NCBI GenBank assembly: GCA_023395515.1
Contig: JAEWZB010000060.1
Location: forward strand, 1-32,792
Direction: 5' to 3'
From: Bacillota bacterium
GTDB taxonomy: Bacteria; Bacillota; Syntrophomonadia; Syntrophomonadales; Syntrophomonadaceae
DNA length: 32,792 bases
Positions 7,184 to 15,366 of this stretch are shown in pieces. Under the pieces are notes generated by a model. The model did no database searches. It worked only from the letters and a program-made list of their open reading frames with translations, and had not been told where the DNA came from. Each line of letters starts with the position of its first letter. The first letter of the stretch is position 1. The position numbers and the translations under genes were made by a program.

Positions 7184-7810
7184 ATGCTTAAAGGGAATAG
7201 GGAGCAAAATATTAAAAAAATAATTACTATGGAAGATCGTGTTATCAGTTGTAAACGCTGCAAATCCTCTCTACAATGTATCCGCAAACCAAGTCTGGGA
7301 AAAGGAGATTTGGAACCGGAAGTTGTATTAGTGTTTGAGTCTGACAATAACTTTACCAGTGATATAAAAAATATTATAGAAATAAGAAAGATTATTTCTA
7401 CTGAATTTAATTTAGAAAAGGTCTATCATACTTTTTTAGTTAGATGTCAGCCTAAAGCTTGCCCCTTTTTAACTAATACTTTATGTCATGGGGATAATAA
7501 ATTAGTAGATAAGGAGTATAATTGTATACTAAACAATAAGAAATGCAGCGGTATACCCATTAGGCCTACTGATGAACATATATTATCTTGTCTGCCTTAT
7601 GTTGTGGAAGAAATTGAAATATTAAAGCCGGTTTATTTATTTTTATTTGGGGAAAGAGTAGCTAATTTTATGTTAAGATCCTGGGGCTTATTTGAAGAAT
7701 GCTCCATACCGGCTGTATATAATATTAATGAATTAACTGTTTTTATGGTAGATTATGAAGAGCATTTTAATAGTAGTTATTGTAGAGAACTGAAAGTATT
7801 AAGGGATTAA
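7184..7810 (+). CDS. Degenerate uracil-DNA glycosylase-like Cys-rich protein
   Basis: A 208-residue protein resembling the iron-sulfur uracil-DNA glycosylase (UDG family 4/5) fold but diverged. An N-terminal CKRC (Cys23, Cys26) precedes a VVLVF strand, where active UDGs have a G-E-A-P-G motif; here it reads VFESDNN, so the glycosylase active site appears lost. Further on, VRCQP (Cys88) and SCLPYVVEEIEILKP (Cys136) match the family's other two cluster ligands, and YLFLFGERVANFML matches the usual LG-x-x-A segment. Between Cys88 and Cys136 lies an insertion with four more cysteines (93, 101, 114, 121). Start candidates are ATG 7184, preferred after GGGGG, ATG 7175, or GTG 7130. A terminator hairpin follows. 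Any role in DNA repair or iron-sulfur or zinc binding is inference. Confidence 0.6.
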   Translation: MLKGNREQNIKKIITMEDRVISCKRCKSSLQCIRKPSLGKGDLEPEVVLVFESDNNFTSDIKNIIEIRKIISTEFNLEKVYHTFLVRCQPKACPFLTNTLCHGDNKLVDKEYNCILNNKKCSGIPIRPTDEHILSCLPYVVEEIEILKPVYLFLFGERVANFMLRSWGLFEECSIPAVYNINELTVFMVDYEEHFNSSYCRELKVLRD

Positions 7811-7828
7811 ATGTAAAATGTGGGAGTG

Positions 7829-7880
7829 AGGGGTTAGGGGTAAGACGCGGTACATCAATAAACCAGTACCCCTAACTCCT
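7829..7880 (+). repeat. 14-bp inverted repeat downstream of the UDG-like gene
   Basis: AGGGGTTAGGGGTA (7829-7842) pairs with TACCCCTAACTCCT (7867-7880) over 14 bp with one G-T pair, across a 24-nt loop. It is GC-rich compared with its surroundings, with no T tract directly after it. It may be a dispersed palindromic repeat or part of a tandem terminator. Confidence 0.5.
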
Positions 7881-7917
7881 ATCTGCTTATATAGAAGGAA
7901 ATAGTTAACAGTTAAAA

Positions 7918-7950
7918 AGGGGAGAGGCTTGGCCTGTCCCCTGTTCTTTT
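7918..7950 (+). terminator. Terminator before the Ca2+ ATPase gene
   Basis: AGGGGA (7918-7923) pairs with TCCCCT (7937-7942), with an inner GGC/GCC pair, followed by TTCTTTT (7944-7950). It probably ends the UDG-like transcript. Confidence 0.6.
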
Positions 7951-8001
7951 GCACTTCATTAGTGAATAAGATTTTTCAAAAAGGCTAGTGGAGGCAATTA
8001 A

Positions 8002-10671
8002 ATGTTAAATGCACCTTGGTACCAAAAATCTATTGCAGAGTGTTTAGATAAGTTAGATAGCAATAATAGTAAAGGTCTAAGTTTAGGCGAGGTATCTAAA
8101 AGACAAGCTGAATATTCCAATGTACTTGAACAAGGTCCCGGTTTGAATCCGCTGAAAATATTTTTTAACCAGTTTACGGATACCATGGTTTTAGTATTAT
8201 TAGGTGCTACCGTTATATCAGGTATTGTAGGTGATTTGGCTGATGCTATTACTATAATGGCTATAGTAATAGTTAATGCTGTATTAGGTTTTGTTCAGGA
8301 ATTTAGAGCCGAGCGGTCCTTAGATGAAATAAAAAAACTGGCTTCACCTCATGCTACGGTACTGCGGGCCGGAATAAAATCTAAGATTTTAGCTCAGGAT
8401 TTGGTTCCCGGTGATATTGTTTTTGTGGAGGCGGGGGATAAGGTTCCGGCTGATTTACGTTTGTTGGAAACCTTTAGCCTGAGTATAGATGAAGCTACTT
8501 TAACCGGTGAATCTATACCGGTGGAAAAAGATGCCCAGATTATCTATGACCATGAAGTGCCTATTGCGGAACAGAAAAATTTAGCCTTCATGGGTACGGC
8601 TGTAACTCGCGGCCGGGCTGCAGCTTTAGTAGTACATACCGGCATGGATACTATTATGGGGCAAATTGCTCAAATGATGAAAGAAACTGAGCCTGATTTA
8701 ACGCCTTTGCAAATGAAGCTAGATCAGCTAGGGAAGATATTAATTGTTATATGTTTAGCAGTATGTACTCTAGTTGCGGTTATGGGGGTTCTAAGAGGCG
8801 AGTCTGTTCTTACCATGCTAATGGCCGGGATTAGTTTGGCGGTAGCAGCTATTCCGGAAGGATTACCCGCTATAGTAACCGTAGTTTTAGCCTTGGGAAT
8901 CCAAAGAATGGCTAAGAGAAACGCGATTATTCGCAAATTACCGGCGGTAGAGACTTTAGGCTGTACAACGGTTATATGTTCTGATAAGACCGGGACTTTA
9001 ACGCAAAATAAGATGACCGTTATCAGAATCGGCAGTTTTGATACGACTGTAGATATGGAAAGTACCGGATATGTTGGGTCCGGTAAATTTTTAAACAAAA
9101 AAACCGACCTGGCTAAAAATAAAGCGTTAAGTTTAACTATAGAAAATGCGTATCATTGTAATAATGCCACCGTCAATGATAAAGGAGATAATCAGGGTGA
9201 TCCCACGGAAATAGCTTTATTGATAATGGCTAAAAAGGCTGGTTTAAAATCAGAGGATAAACGGGTGCGGGAAATTCCTTTTGATTCAACCCGTAAAAAG
9301 ATGTCAGTGGTAGTCAAGATTAAAAATGAGTATTTTGTTTTTGTAAAAGGGGCTTTAGATATGCTGGTAGATTCTTGTACTAGTATTATTAAACAAAATA
9401 AAGTAGTCCCTTTAAATAAGGCGGATAAAGAACATTTATTTAAAACCCAGGAAGAGTGGGCTAATGATGCTTTAAGGGTTTTAGGCTTTGCTTACCGCAA
9501 GCTTAGCTCCCATGAAGCCCTGCATCTTTCGGATGATTTATTAGAAAGCCATTTAACCTTAACCGGTATTTGCGGAATGATTGACCCCCCCCGGGAGGGG
9601 GTGGAAAGTTCGGTAGCTGAATGTATCGGAGCCGGTATTGTACCGGTGATGATTACCGGTGATCATCCTACTACCGCCCGGGCTATTGCCAATTCTATAG
9701 GTATATCTAAAGGTGATAGAGTTATAACCGGGATAGAAATCGATACTATGAGTGACCAGGAGTTGTATAAAGGAGCTATATCTGACCGGGTATTTGCCCG
9801 GGTATCACCTCAGCATAAAAATAGGATTGTTAATGTACTAAAGGCTAAAAATGAGGTAGTAGCTATGACCGGGGATGGGGTTAATGATGCCCCGGCGGTA
9901 AAGTCGGCTGATATTGGTATAGCCATGGGGATAACCGGAACTGAAGTTACTAAAGAAGCATCGGCCATGATTTTAGCTGATGATGATTTTTCTACTATTG
10001 TAAAAGCTGTTTATGAAGGCCGGGCTATTTACGATAATATCAGGAAATTTATCCGGTATCTTTTAGGCTGTAATATCGGGGAAGTTTTAGTAATGTTTTT
10101 AGCTTCGCTTTTCGGCATGCCTCTGCCTTTATTACCTATTCAGATATTATGGGTTAATTTGGTTACAGATGGCTTACCGGCTATGGCTTTAGGTTTAGAA
10201 CCACCTGAACCCGGCATAATGGATAGGAAGCCCCGGCCTAAAACGGAAGGTATTTTTGCCCGGAAGCTGGGTTGGATTATAATGAGCCGGGGATTATATA
10301 TCGGGGTTATTACCTTGGCCGCATTTACGGTGGGATTAGTTTTTACCCGCCTGCATGGTTTTGATGATTATACGGTGGCCCGGACTATGGCTTTAACTAC
10401 TTTAGTATTTTGTCAATTGTTCTATGTTTTTGAGTGCCGGTCGGAAAGACACTCACCTTTCGATCTAGGCTTTTTTACCAACAAATTTTTACTCTTGGCC
10501 GTATTAATTTCTGTAGTAATGCAGTTAGCAGTTATTTATACTCCATTTTTACAGAATGTATTTAAAACTACCCCTTTGGAAGGTTGGCAATGGGTAATAA
10601 TTTTAATTTTTGCCGGCGGCAAGTTTATTTTACGTAGTATTTCTTACCTGGGCAGAAGAATTTTTGTTTAG
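8002..10671 (+). CDS. P-type Ca2+-transporting ATPase (type IIA)
   Basis: An 889-residue P-type ATPase of the SERCA-like IIA class that exports Ca2+ at the cost of ATP. The N-terminal cation-ATPase domain (WYQKSIAECLDKL) is followed by M1-M2, the TGES actuator motif, the M4 motif AAIPEGLPA, the phosphorylation motif CSDKTGTLTQNKM with Asp328, KGALD, the MITGDHPTTA segment, TGDGVNDAPA, and the C-terminal membrane block. Calcium-site residues are present: the M4 Glu, N and E in CNIGEVL (M5), and N, T and D in VNLVTDGLPA (M6). The start ATG 8002 follows a purine-rich GTGGAGGC. B. subtilis YloB sits at the equivalent place before the yicC-remA-gmk genes, supporting the assignment. Confidence 0.95.
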   Translation: MLNAPWYQKSIAECLDKLDSNNSKGLSLGEVSKRQAEYSNVLEQGPGLNPLKIFFNQFTDTMVLVLLGATVISGIVGDLADAITIMAIVIVNAVLGFVQEFRAERSLDEIKKLASPHATVLRAGIKSKILAQDLVPGDIVFVEAGDKVPADLRLLETFSLSIDEATLTGESIPVEKDAQIIYDHEVPIAEQKNLAFMGTAVTRGRAAALVVHTGMDTIMGQIAQMMKETEPDLTPLQMKLDQLGKILIVICLAVCTLVAVMGVLRGESVLTMLMAGISLAVAAIPEGLPAIVTVVLALGIQRMAKRNAIIRKLPAVETLGCTTVICSDKTGTLTQNKMTVIRIGSFDTTVDMESTGYVGSGKFLNKKTDLAKNKALSLTIENAYHCNNATVNDKGDNQGDPTEIALLIMAKKAGLKSEDKRVREIPFDSTRKKMSVVVKIKNEYFVFVKGALDMLVDSCTSIIKQNKVVPLNKADKEHLFKTQEEWANDALRVLGFAYRKLSSHEALHLSDDLLESHLTLTGICGMIDPPREGVESSVAECIGAGIVPVMITGDHPTTARAIANSIGISKGDRVITGIEIDTMSDQELYKGAISDRVFARVSPQHKNRIVNVLKAKNEVVAMTGDGVNDAPAVKSADIGIAMGITGTEVTKEASAMILADDDFSTIVKAVYEGRAIYDNIRKFIRYLLGCNIGEVLVMFLASLFGMPLPLLPIQILWVNLVTDGLPAMALGLEPPEPGIMDRKPRPKTEGIFARKLGWIIMSRGLYIGVITLAAFTVGLVFTRLHGFDDYTVARTMALTTLVFCQLFYVFECRSERHSPFDLGFFTNKFLLLAVLISVVMQLAVIYTPFLQNVFKTTPLEGWQWVIILIFAGGKFILRSISYLGRRIFV

Positions 10672-10684
10672 TTGCTTTATTATG

Positions 10685-10713
10685 TTAAAATTATAATTTA
10701 ATAAGTATATAAT
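10685..10713 (+). promoter_or_regulatory. Probable sigma-A promoter for the yicC operon
   Basis: TTAAAA (10685-10690), a 17-nt spacer and TATAAT (10708-10713) lie in the 139-base gap before yicC. A small hairpin, AGGATAA (10728-10734) / TTATCCT (10741-10747), would lie in the leader. The -35 is weak and the -10 is perfect. Confidence 0.45.
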
Positions 10714-10810
10714 TAAGCATAGGGATAAGGATAATAAAATTTATCCTGGGCCTTAAACCTTAAAAGACAAGCCTTAAAGCCGATTTTACGTAGAAAGGTT
10801 GATTATAATA

Positions 10811-11689
10811 ATGATTAAAAGTATGACAGGTTATGGCAGAAGCCAAGTATCTAACTCAGGATATCAAGTAACTTGTGAAGTGCGGGGAGTAAATCACCGG
10901 TTTTTAGATTCTAATATAAGAATATCCCGGCGCTACAATATTTTGGAAGAACAGATAAAGGAAGAGCTGAAAAAATTTGTATCTCGGGGCCGGTTGGAAA
11001 TAAGCATTAATATTGAGAAAACCGAAGAAAGTGTAAGGAATATCAAGCTTGACAAAGATTTGGCAATAGCTTATCATAACTATTTGAAGGATTTAGCAGA
11101 AAATCTTAAAATATCTCCCGAAATCAACGTTATTGACATATTTAGATTACCTGAAGTTTTTAATTTGCAGGATGAAGAAGAAAATATGGAAATTGTTTGG
11201 CAAGTATTGCAAGAGGCTCTTTCTAATGCCATGCAAGATGTTCTGGAGATGCGTTTAAAAGAAGGACGAAATCTGGCCTTGGATATAGCTAAACGGAATA
11301 AATACGTCCTGGGCTTTGTGGAGAAATTAGAAGAACGGTCACCTATTGTAACTACCGAATATGTAGGGAAACTGAAAGCCAGAATTAAAGAGTTAATGGC
11401 GGAAATTTCTGTGGATGAGCAAAGAATTTTGACCGAAGCGGCCATATTTGCTGATAAAGTCAATATTACCGAAGAAATTGTACGTCTTAAAAGTCATGTA
11501 AGCCACTTAGATGAATTACTGGAAAGCGGTGATTCGGTAGGCCGAAAATGTGATTTTCTGGTGCAGGAGATGTTTAGAGAAATTAATACTGTGGCTTCTA
11601 AAGCCAATGACCTGGAAATGAGCCGTATTGCCGTAGATGTTAAAGCCGAATTAGAAAAAATCAGAGAACAACTGCAAAATATTGAATAA
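10811..11689 (+). CDS. yicC: YicC/YloC family endoribonuclease
   Basis: YicC/YloC family protein of 292 residues; members are reported endoribonucleases involved in RNA turnover and stationary-phase fitness. The N-terminus is the family signature MIKSMTGYGRS, followed by EVRGVNHRFLD. The C-terminal DUF1732 region contains SHVSHLDELLESGDSVGRKCDFLVQEM and REINTVASKANDLE. ATG 10811 is chosen because it gives the family N-terminus. The SD AAAGG is 12 bases away, rather far, and in-frame ATA codons lie closer; the upstream TTG 10799 abuts the SD. It is the first gene of a housekeeping cluster in the same order as B. subtilis yloC-remA-gmk-rpoZ-coaBC. Confidence 0.93.
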   Translation: MIKSMTGYGRSQVSNSGYQVTCEVRGVNHRFLDSNIRISRRYNILEEQIKEELKKFVSRGRLEISINIEKTEESVRNIKLDKDLAIAYHNYLKDLAENLKISPEINVIDIFRLPEVFNLQDEEENMEIVWQVLQEALSNAMQDVLEMRLKEGRNLALDIAKRNKYVLGFVEKLEERSPIVTTEYVGKLKARIKELMAEISVDEQRILTEAAIFADKVNITEEIVRLKSHVSHLDELLESGDSVGRKCDFLVQEMFREINTVASKANDLEMSRIAVDVKAELEKIREQLQNIE

Positions 11690-11725
11690 TTATTAGGAGG
11701 TGAATCCGGAGATCCCGGAAATGTT

Positions 11726-11986
11726 ATGGATATTAAATTGGTAAATATTGGGTTTGGAAATATTGTGGCAGCTAATCGCATTGTGGCCATTATTAGTCCC
11801 GAATCAGCCCCCATTAAACGAATTATTCAAGAAGCCAGAGAAAAAGGTATGCTAATCGATGCCACCTATGGGCGCAGAACTCGGGCAGTTATCGTTTCTG
11901 ATAGTGCCCATGTAATTCTTTCTGCAGTACAACCAGAAACTGTAGCTAATCGTCTTAGTTCAAAAGAAGTATCAGATGATGAATAA
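11726..11986 (+). CDS. remA: Extracellular matrix regulator RemA (DUF370)
   Basis: An 86-residue DUF370 protein. RemA of B. subtilis is a DNA-binding activator of biofilm matrix and osmoprotection genes. The sequence is highly typical: MDIKLVNIGFGNIVAANRIVAI, SPESAPIKRIIQEAREKGMLID, TYGRRTRAVIV and HVILSAVQPETVANRL. ATG 11726 gives the family N-terminus, but the strong SD-like AGGAGGTGA (11695-11703) is 22 bases upstream, and only weaker purine groups lie closer. The gene is directly ahead of gmk, the conserved location in Firmicutes. In organisms that do not form such biofilms its role is less clear. Confidence 0.94.
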   Translation: MDIKLVNIGFGNIVAANRIVAIISPESAPIKRIIQEAREKGMLIDATYGRRTRAVIVSDSAHVILSAVQPETVANRLSSKEVSDDE

Positions 11987-12010
11987 ATGGCAGGAAGTGT
12001 TTAAGGTAAG

Positions 12011-12604
12011 ATGAGCCGTCAAGGTATTTTATTTGTGATTTCCGGGCCTTCGGGAGTAGGAAAAGGAACTATAAGAGAAGCATTAATGGCTAAAATGCCC
12101 AATATACAAATTTCCATTTCAGCTACTACCCGCCCCGCTCGAGTAGGAGAAATAGAAGGGCAGGATTATTTTTTTATTAGCAGGGAAAAATTTCAGGAAC
12201 TGATTGCCCAAGATGAATTTTTAGAATGGGCCAATGTGTATTCTAACCTGTATGGTACGCCGCGGAATTTTGTCCAACAAAACTTGGATAATGGGCAAGA
12301 TGTGCTATTAGAAATTGATATTCAAGGGGCTTTGCAAGTTAAAGAAAAAATGCCTGACGGAGTATTTGTGTTCTTAGCCCCACCCAGTGTTGAGGAGTTA
12401 ACCTATAGGTTAGTAGCCAGAGGTAAAGACTCACAGTCCAGCATAGAGGAAAGATTAAAGGCTTGCCGTGCTGAAATGAGCCATATAAATAAATACGATT
12501 ATGTAGTAATAAATGATGATATTGATGAAGCAGTAAGAAAAACGGAAGCCATAATTATAGCGGAAAGATGTAAAGTTAAAAACATAAAATATGAGGTGAA
12601 TTAA
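12011..12604 (+). CDS. gmk: Guanylate kinase
   Basis: Phosphorylates GMP to GDP with ATP, an essential step in guanine nucleotide synthesis and (p)ppGpp/c-di-GMP precursor supply. The 197-residue length is normal. The P-loop GPSGVGKGTI (residues 11-20) is followed by SATTRPARVGEIEGQDYFF (GMP-binding) and LEWANVYSNLYGTP, then LLEIDIQGALQVK and the lid and helical C-terminus. The start ATG 12011 follows AAGGT. The stop codon abuts the rpoZ ATG without a gap, indicating translational coupling. Confidence 0.97.
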   Translation: MSRQGILFVISGPSGVGKGTIREALMAKMPNIQISISATTRPARVGEIEGQDYFFISREKFQELIAQDEFLEWANVYSNLYGTPRNFVQQNLDNGQDVLLEIDIQGALQVKEKMPDGVFVFLAPPSVEELTYRLVARGKDSQSSIEERLKACRAEMSHINKYDYVVINDDIDEAVRKTEAIIIAERCKVKNIKYEVN

Positions 12605-12805
12605 ATGATTCCTCCTTCCACTAAGGATTTAATGGAACTAGCAGAAAGTAAATATGCCGTGGTAGTTGCGGTAGCTAAAAGGGCCCGGGAATTATCGGAA
12701 GACTGTAAAAATGACGAAAGCTATAGGCTTTCTAGTATGGTTACTCAAGCTTTAGATGATGTACTAGAAGGCAAAATCAAAGTAACTACTGGAAGTCCAG
12801 AATAA
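12605..12805 (+). CDS. rpoZ: RNA polymerase omega subunit
   Basis: The 66-residue omega subunit, which binds the beta-prime C-terminus and helps assemble RNA polymerase. It is short, as is usual for Firmicutes. The family pattern is MIPPSTKDLMELAESKYAVVV, then AVAKRARELSE, followed by a region ending ALDDVLEGKI. The SD GAGGTGA lies inside the end of gmk, and ATG 12605 follows the gmk stop immediately. The order gmk-rpoZ-coaBC is conserved in most bacteria. Confidence 0.93.
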   Translation: MIPPSTKDLMELAESKYAVVVAVAKRARELSEDCKNDESYRLSSMVTQALDDVLEGKIKVTTGSPE

Positions 12806-12825
12806 CCTAGCAGAGGAGGCTTATA

Positions 12826-14022
12826 ATGGCCAAGACGATAGGTATTGGGATAACCGGAGGCATTGCCTCTTATAAGATTGCTGATTTAGTCAGTAAACTA
12901 AAAAAAGAAGATTTTGAAGTAATTGTTATGATGACTGAAGGTGCGACGAAATTTATAACCCCCTTAACTTTAAAAACACTTTCAGGACGGGAAGTTGTAA
13001 CTGATATTTGGCAAGAATCTTATGAGTGGAAAGTTCAGCATATTGGTATTGCAGAAGAACTTGATATTTTAGTTATTGCTCCTGCTACTGCTAATTTTAT
13101 TGCTAAAATGGCTCATGGGATTGCCGATGATTTATTATCTACCGTAGTTGTGGCTAATACGGCCCCAGTATTAGTAGTTCCTTCTATGAATACCAATATG
13201 TTTGAGAATAAAATAGTACAAAATAATCTGGATAAATTGGGGCAATACGGGTATAAGATAATGGAGCCGGCTACCGGTAAACTAGCTTGCGATGTGGTAG
13301 GCAAAGGCAAATTACCGGAAGTTGATGAAATAATTAAGGAAATTAGGGAAGTGTTATTCCCGGTTAAGGATTTAACCGGCAAACGGGTAATGATTAATGC
13401 GGGGACAACCTGTGAAGATATTGACCCGGTCAGATTTATATGTAATAGAAGTACGGGGAAGATGGGTTATTGCATTGCCCAAGAAGCAGTAAACCGAGGG
13501 GCAGAAGTTATATTAGTCAGTGGTAATTCCAGGATTAGTCCTCCTAAAGGAGTGGAGTTTATTCCGGTATGGAGTGCTGACGAGATGTGTCAAGTAATGC
13601 TGGATTATCAGCCTAGTTGTGATGTTATTGTAGGTGCTGCAGCAGTAGGTGATTTTAAGATAGCGAAAATAGCTGACCAAAAGCTTAAAAAAACCGAACA
13701 AGAGGCGGATAAGTTAATTCTGGAGTTAGTAGGCACACCAGATATACTTAAGCGTTTAGGACAAACTAAGTTACATAATCAAATTATGGTAGGTTTTGCA
13801 GCCGAAACTAATAATGTACTGGAAAATGCCCGGAAAAAAATAGACGCTAAAAACCTGGATTTTATTGTAGCCAACGATGTGACCCAAGAAGGGGCCGGTT
13901 TTGCTACTGATACTAATATTGTTACTTTTATAAACCGGGATGGTACCATGGAATCATTACCTATAATGACCAAAGAAGGGGTTGCCGCTGCCATAATAGA
14001 TAAGGTGGTTGATTTATTTTAG
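12826..14022 (+). CDS. coaBC: Bifunctional phosphopantothenoylcysteine decarboxylase/synthase
   Basis: Catalyses two steps of coenzyme A synthesis: CTP-dependent addition of cysteine to phosphopantothenate (CoaB) and FMN-dependent decarboxylation (CoaC). The 398-residue protein has an N-terminal flavoprotein CoaC domain (GITGGIASYKIADL, PATANFIAKMAHGIADDL, PSMNTNMFE, KLACDVVGKGKL). A C-terminal CoaB domain carries the dinucleotide-binding AGTTCEDIDPVRFI, NRSTGKMG and the late K-K-loop. The start is ATG 12826, after GAGGAGG. It is in line with gmk-rpoZ upstream and metK downstream, probably in one operon. Confidence 0.96.
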   Translation: MAKTIGIGITGGIASYKIADLVSKLKKEDFEVIVMMTEGATKFITPLTLKTLSGREVVTDIWQESYEWKVQHIGIAEELDILVIAPATANFIAKMAHGIADDLLSTVVVANTAPVLVVPSMNTNMFENKIVQNNLDKLGQYGYKIMEPATGKLACDVVGKGKLPEVDEIIKEIREVLFPVKDLTGKRVMINAGTTCEDIDPVRFICNRSTGKMGYCIAQEAVNRGAEVILVSGNSRISPPKGVEFIPVWSADEMCQVMLDYQPSCDVIVGAAAVGDFKIAKIADQKLKKTEQEADKLILELVGTPDILKRLGQTKLHNQIMVGFAAETNNVLENARKKIDAKNLDFIVANDVTQEGAGFATDTNIVTFINRDGTMESLPIMTKEGVAAAIIDKVVDLF

Positions 14023-14043
14023 ATTTGTAAGGAGATGAAGAGG

Positions 14044-15246
14044 TTGGCGAGAAATTTATTTACTTCGGAATCAGTTACGGAAGGCCATCCTGATAAGATT
14101 GCAGACCAAATATCTGATGCAGTATTAGATGCAATTTATAGTCAGGACCCCCAGGCTAGAGTAGCTGCAGAAACTTTGGTTACTACGGGCTTAGTACTAG
14201 TATCTGGAGAAATAAGTACTGCTTGTTATGTAGATATTCCTAAGCTGGTGCGCAGCACTATAGAAGCAATTGGATATACCAGGGCCAAATATGGATTTGA
14301 CAGTGAGACATGCGCAGTGCTTACTTCCCTGGATGAACAATCACCCGATATAGCTATGGGGGTTGATAAAGCTTATGAAGCCAAAAAAGGCGAGATGACC
14401 GAGGAAGAAATAGAAGCAGTAGGAGCCGGTGATCAAGGCATGATGTTCGGTTATGCCAGTAATGAAACTGATGAACTTATGCCCATGCCTATTTTACTAG
14501 CTAATAAAATGGCCTATAAATTATCTGAAGTCCGCAAAAATGGCATTATTCCTTATCTAAGGCCGGACGGCAAAACTCAGGTAACGGTAGAATACGATGG
14601 ACATACCCCGGTCAGAGTTGATACGGTAGTAGTATCTACCCAACACCATCCCGAGGTAGATTTAGCTACCATTGAAAAAGACATACTTGAACAGGTTATA
14701 AAACAGGTTATTCCAGCTTCTATGCTGGATGCTGATACTAAATATTACATAAATCCTACCGGTAGATTTGTAATTGGCGGGCCTCAAGGGGATTGCGGTT
14801 TAACCGGCAGGAAAATAATAGTTGATACTTATGGCGGTATGGCCAGACATGGGGGAGGAGCTTTCTCGGGCAAAGATCCTACCAAAGTCGACCGTTCGGC
14901 GGCCTATGCAGCCAGATATGTAGCTAAAAACTTGGTGGCCGCCGGAGTAGCGGACCGCTGTGAAATACAGGTAGCCTATGCTATAGGAGTAGCTCATCCG
15001 GTATCGGTTAGAGTTGAAACTTTTGGTACCAACAAGATACCTGAAGCCCGGATAGAAGAATTAGTCAAAGCCAACTTTGATCTTCGTCCCGGAGCTATAA
15101 TTCGTGACCTTAAGTTACGTCGGCCCATCTATAAGAAAACGGCTGCCTATGGACATTTCGGCCGTGAAGATGCTGATTTTACTTGGGAAATGACTGATAA
15201 AGCAGCAGATATAAGAAAGCAGGCCGGATTAATAACTAAAGCTTAA
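14044..15246 (+). CDS. metK: S-adenosylmethionine synthetase
   Basis: Makes S-adenosylmethionine from ATP and methionine. The 400-residue protein is canonical: FTSESVTEGHPDKIADQ at the start, GAGDQGMMFGYA, ITGR-like loop TGRKIIVDTYGG, the GGGAFSGKDPTKVDRSAAY stretch, and C-terminal YGHFGRED. I chose TTG 14044, giving (M)ARNLFTSE, because ATG 14035 directly abuts the SD AAGGAG. It lies only 21 bases after coaBC, leaving no room for an S-box riboswitch, so its control is that of the upstream operon. A terminator follows. It supplies SAM to RsmB and RlmN encoded downstream. Confidence 0.97.
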   Translation: MARNLFTSESVTEGHPDKIADQISDAVLDAIYSQDPQARVAAETLVTTGLVLVSGEISTACYVDIPKLVRSTIEAIGYTRAKYGFDSETCAVLTSLDEQSPDIAMGVDKAYEAKKGEMTEEEIEAVGAGDQGMMFGYASNETDELMPMPILLANKMAYKLSEVRKNGIIPYLRPDGKTQVTVEYDGHTPVRVDTVVVSTQHHPEVDLATIEKDILEQVIKQVIPASMLDADTKYYINPTGRFVIGGPQGDCGLTGRKIIVDTYGGMARHGGGAFSGKDPTKVDRSAAYAARYVAKNLVAAGVADRCEIQVAYAIGVAHPVSVRVETFGTNKIPEARIEELVKANFDLRPGAIIRDLKLRRPIYKKTAAYGHFGREDADFTWEMTDKAADIRKQAGLITKA

Positions 15247-15322
15247 ACTAGCTTTTAAATATTTTAAAATCGGCTCCAAGTACTACTTAGGGGTAAGATA
15301 ATATAGCAAAGTTAATGCAATG

Positions 15323-15350
15323 AGGCGGGGCGATTCCCGCCTTTGTTTTT
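15323..15350 (+). terminator. Terminator after metK
   Basis: AGGCGGG (15323-15329) and CCCGCCT (15336-15342) form a 7-bp GC-rich stem with a 6-nt loop, followed by a T-rich tail (TTTGTTTTT). It lies directly before priA, so priA expression may depend on read-through or on an unseen promoter. Confidence 0.82.
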
Positions 15351-15366
15351 AGGGGAGAGTATTAAA

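Noticed and set aside
8724..9098. Minus-strand ORF inside the Ca2+ ATPase gene
   Set aside because: It is antisense to the conserved phosphorylation region and is a coding-bias artefact.
14022..14044. SAM (S-box) riboswitch before metK
   Set aside because: Only 21 bases separate coaBC from metK and no S-box motifs are present.
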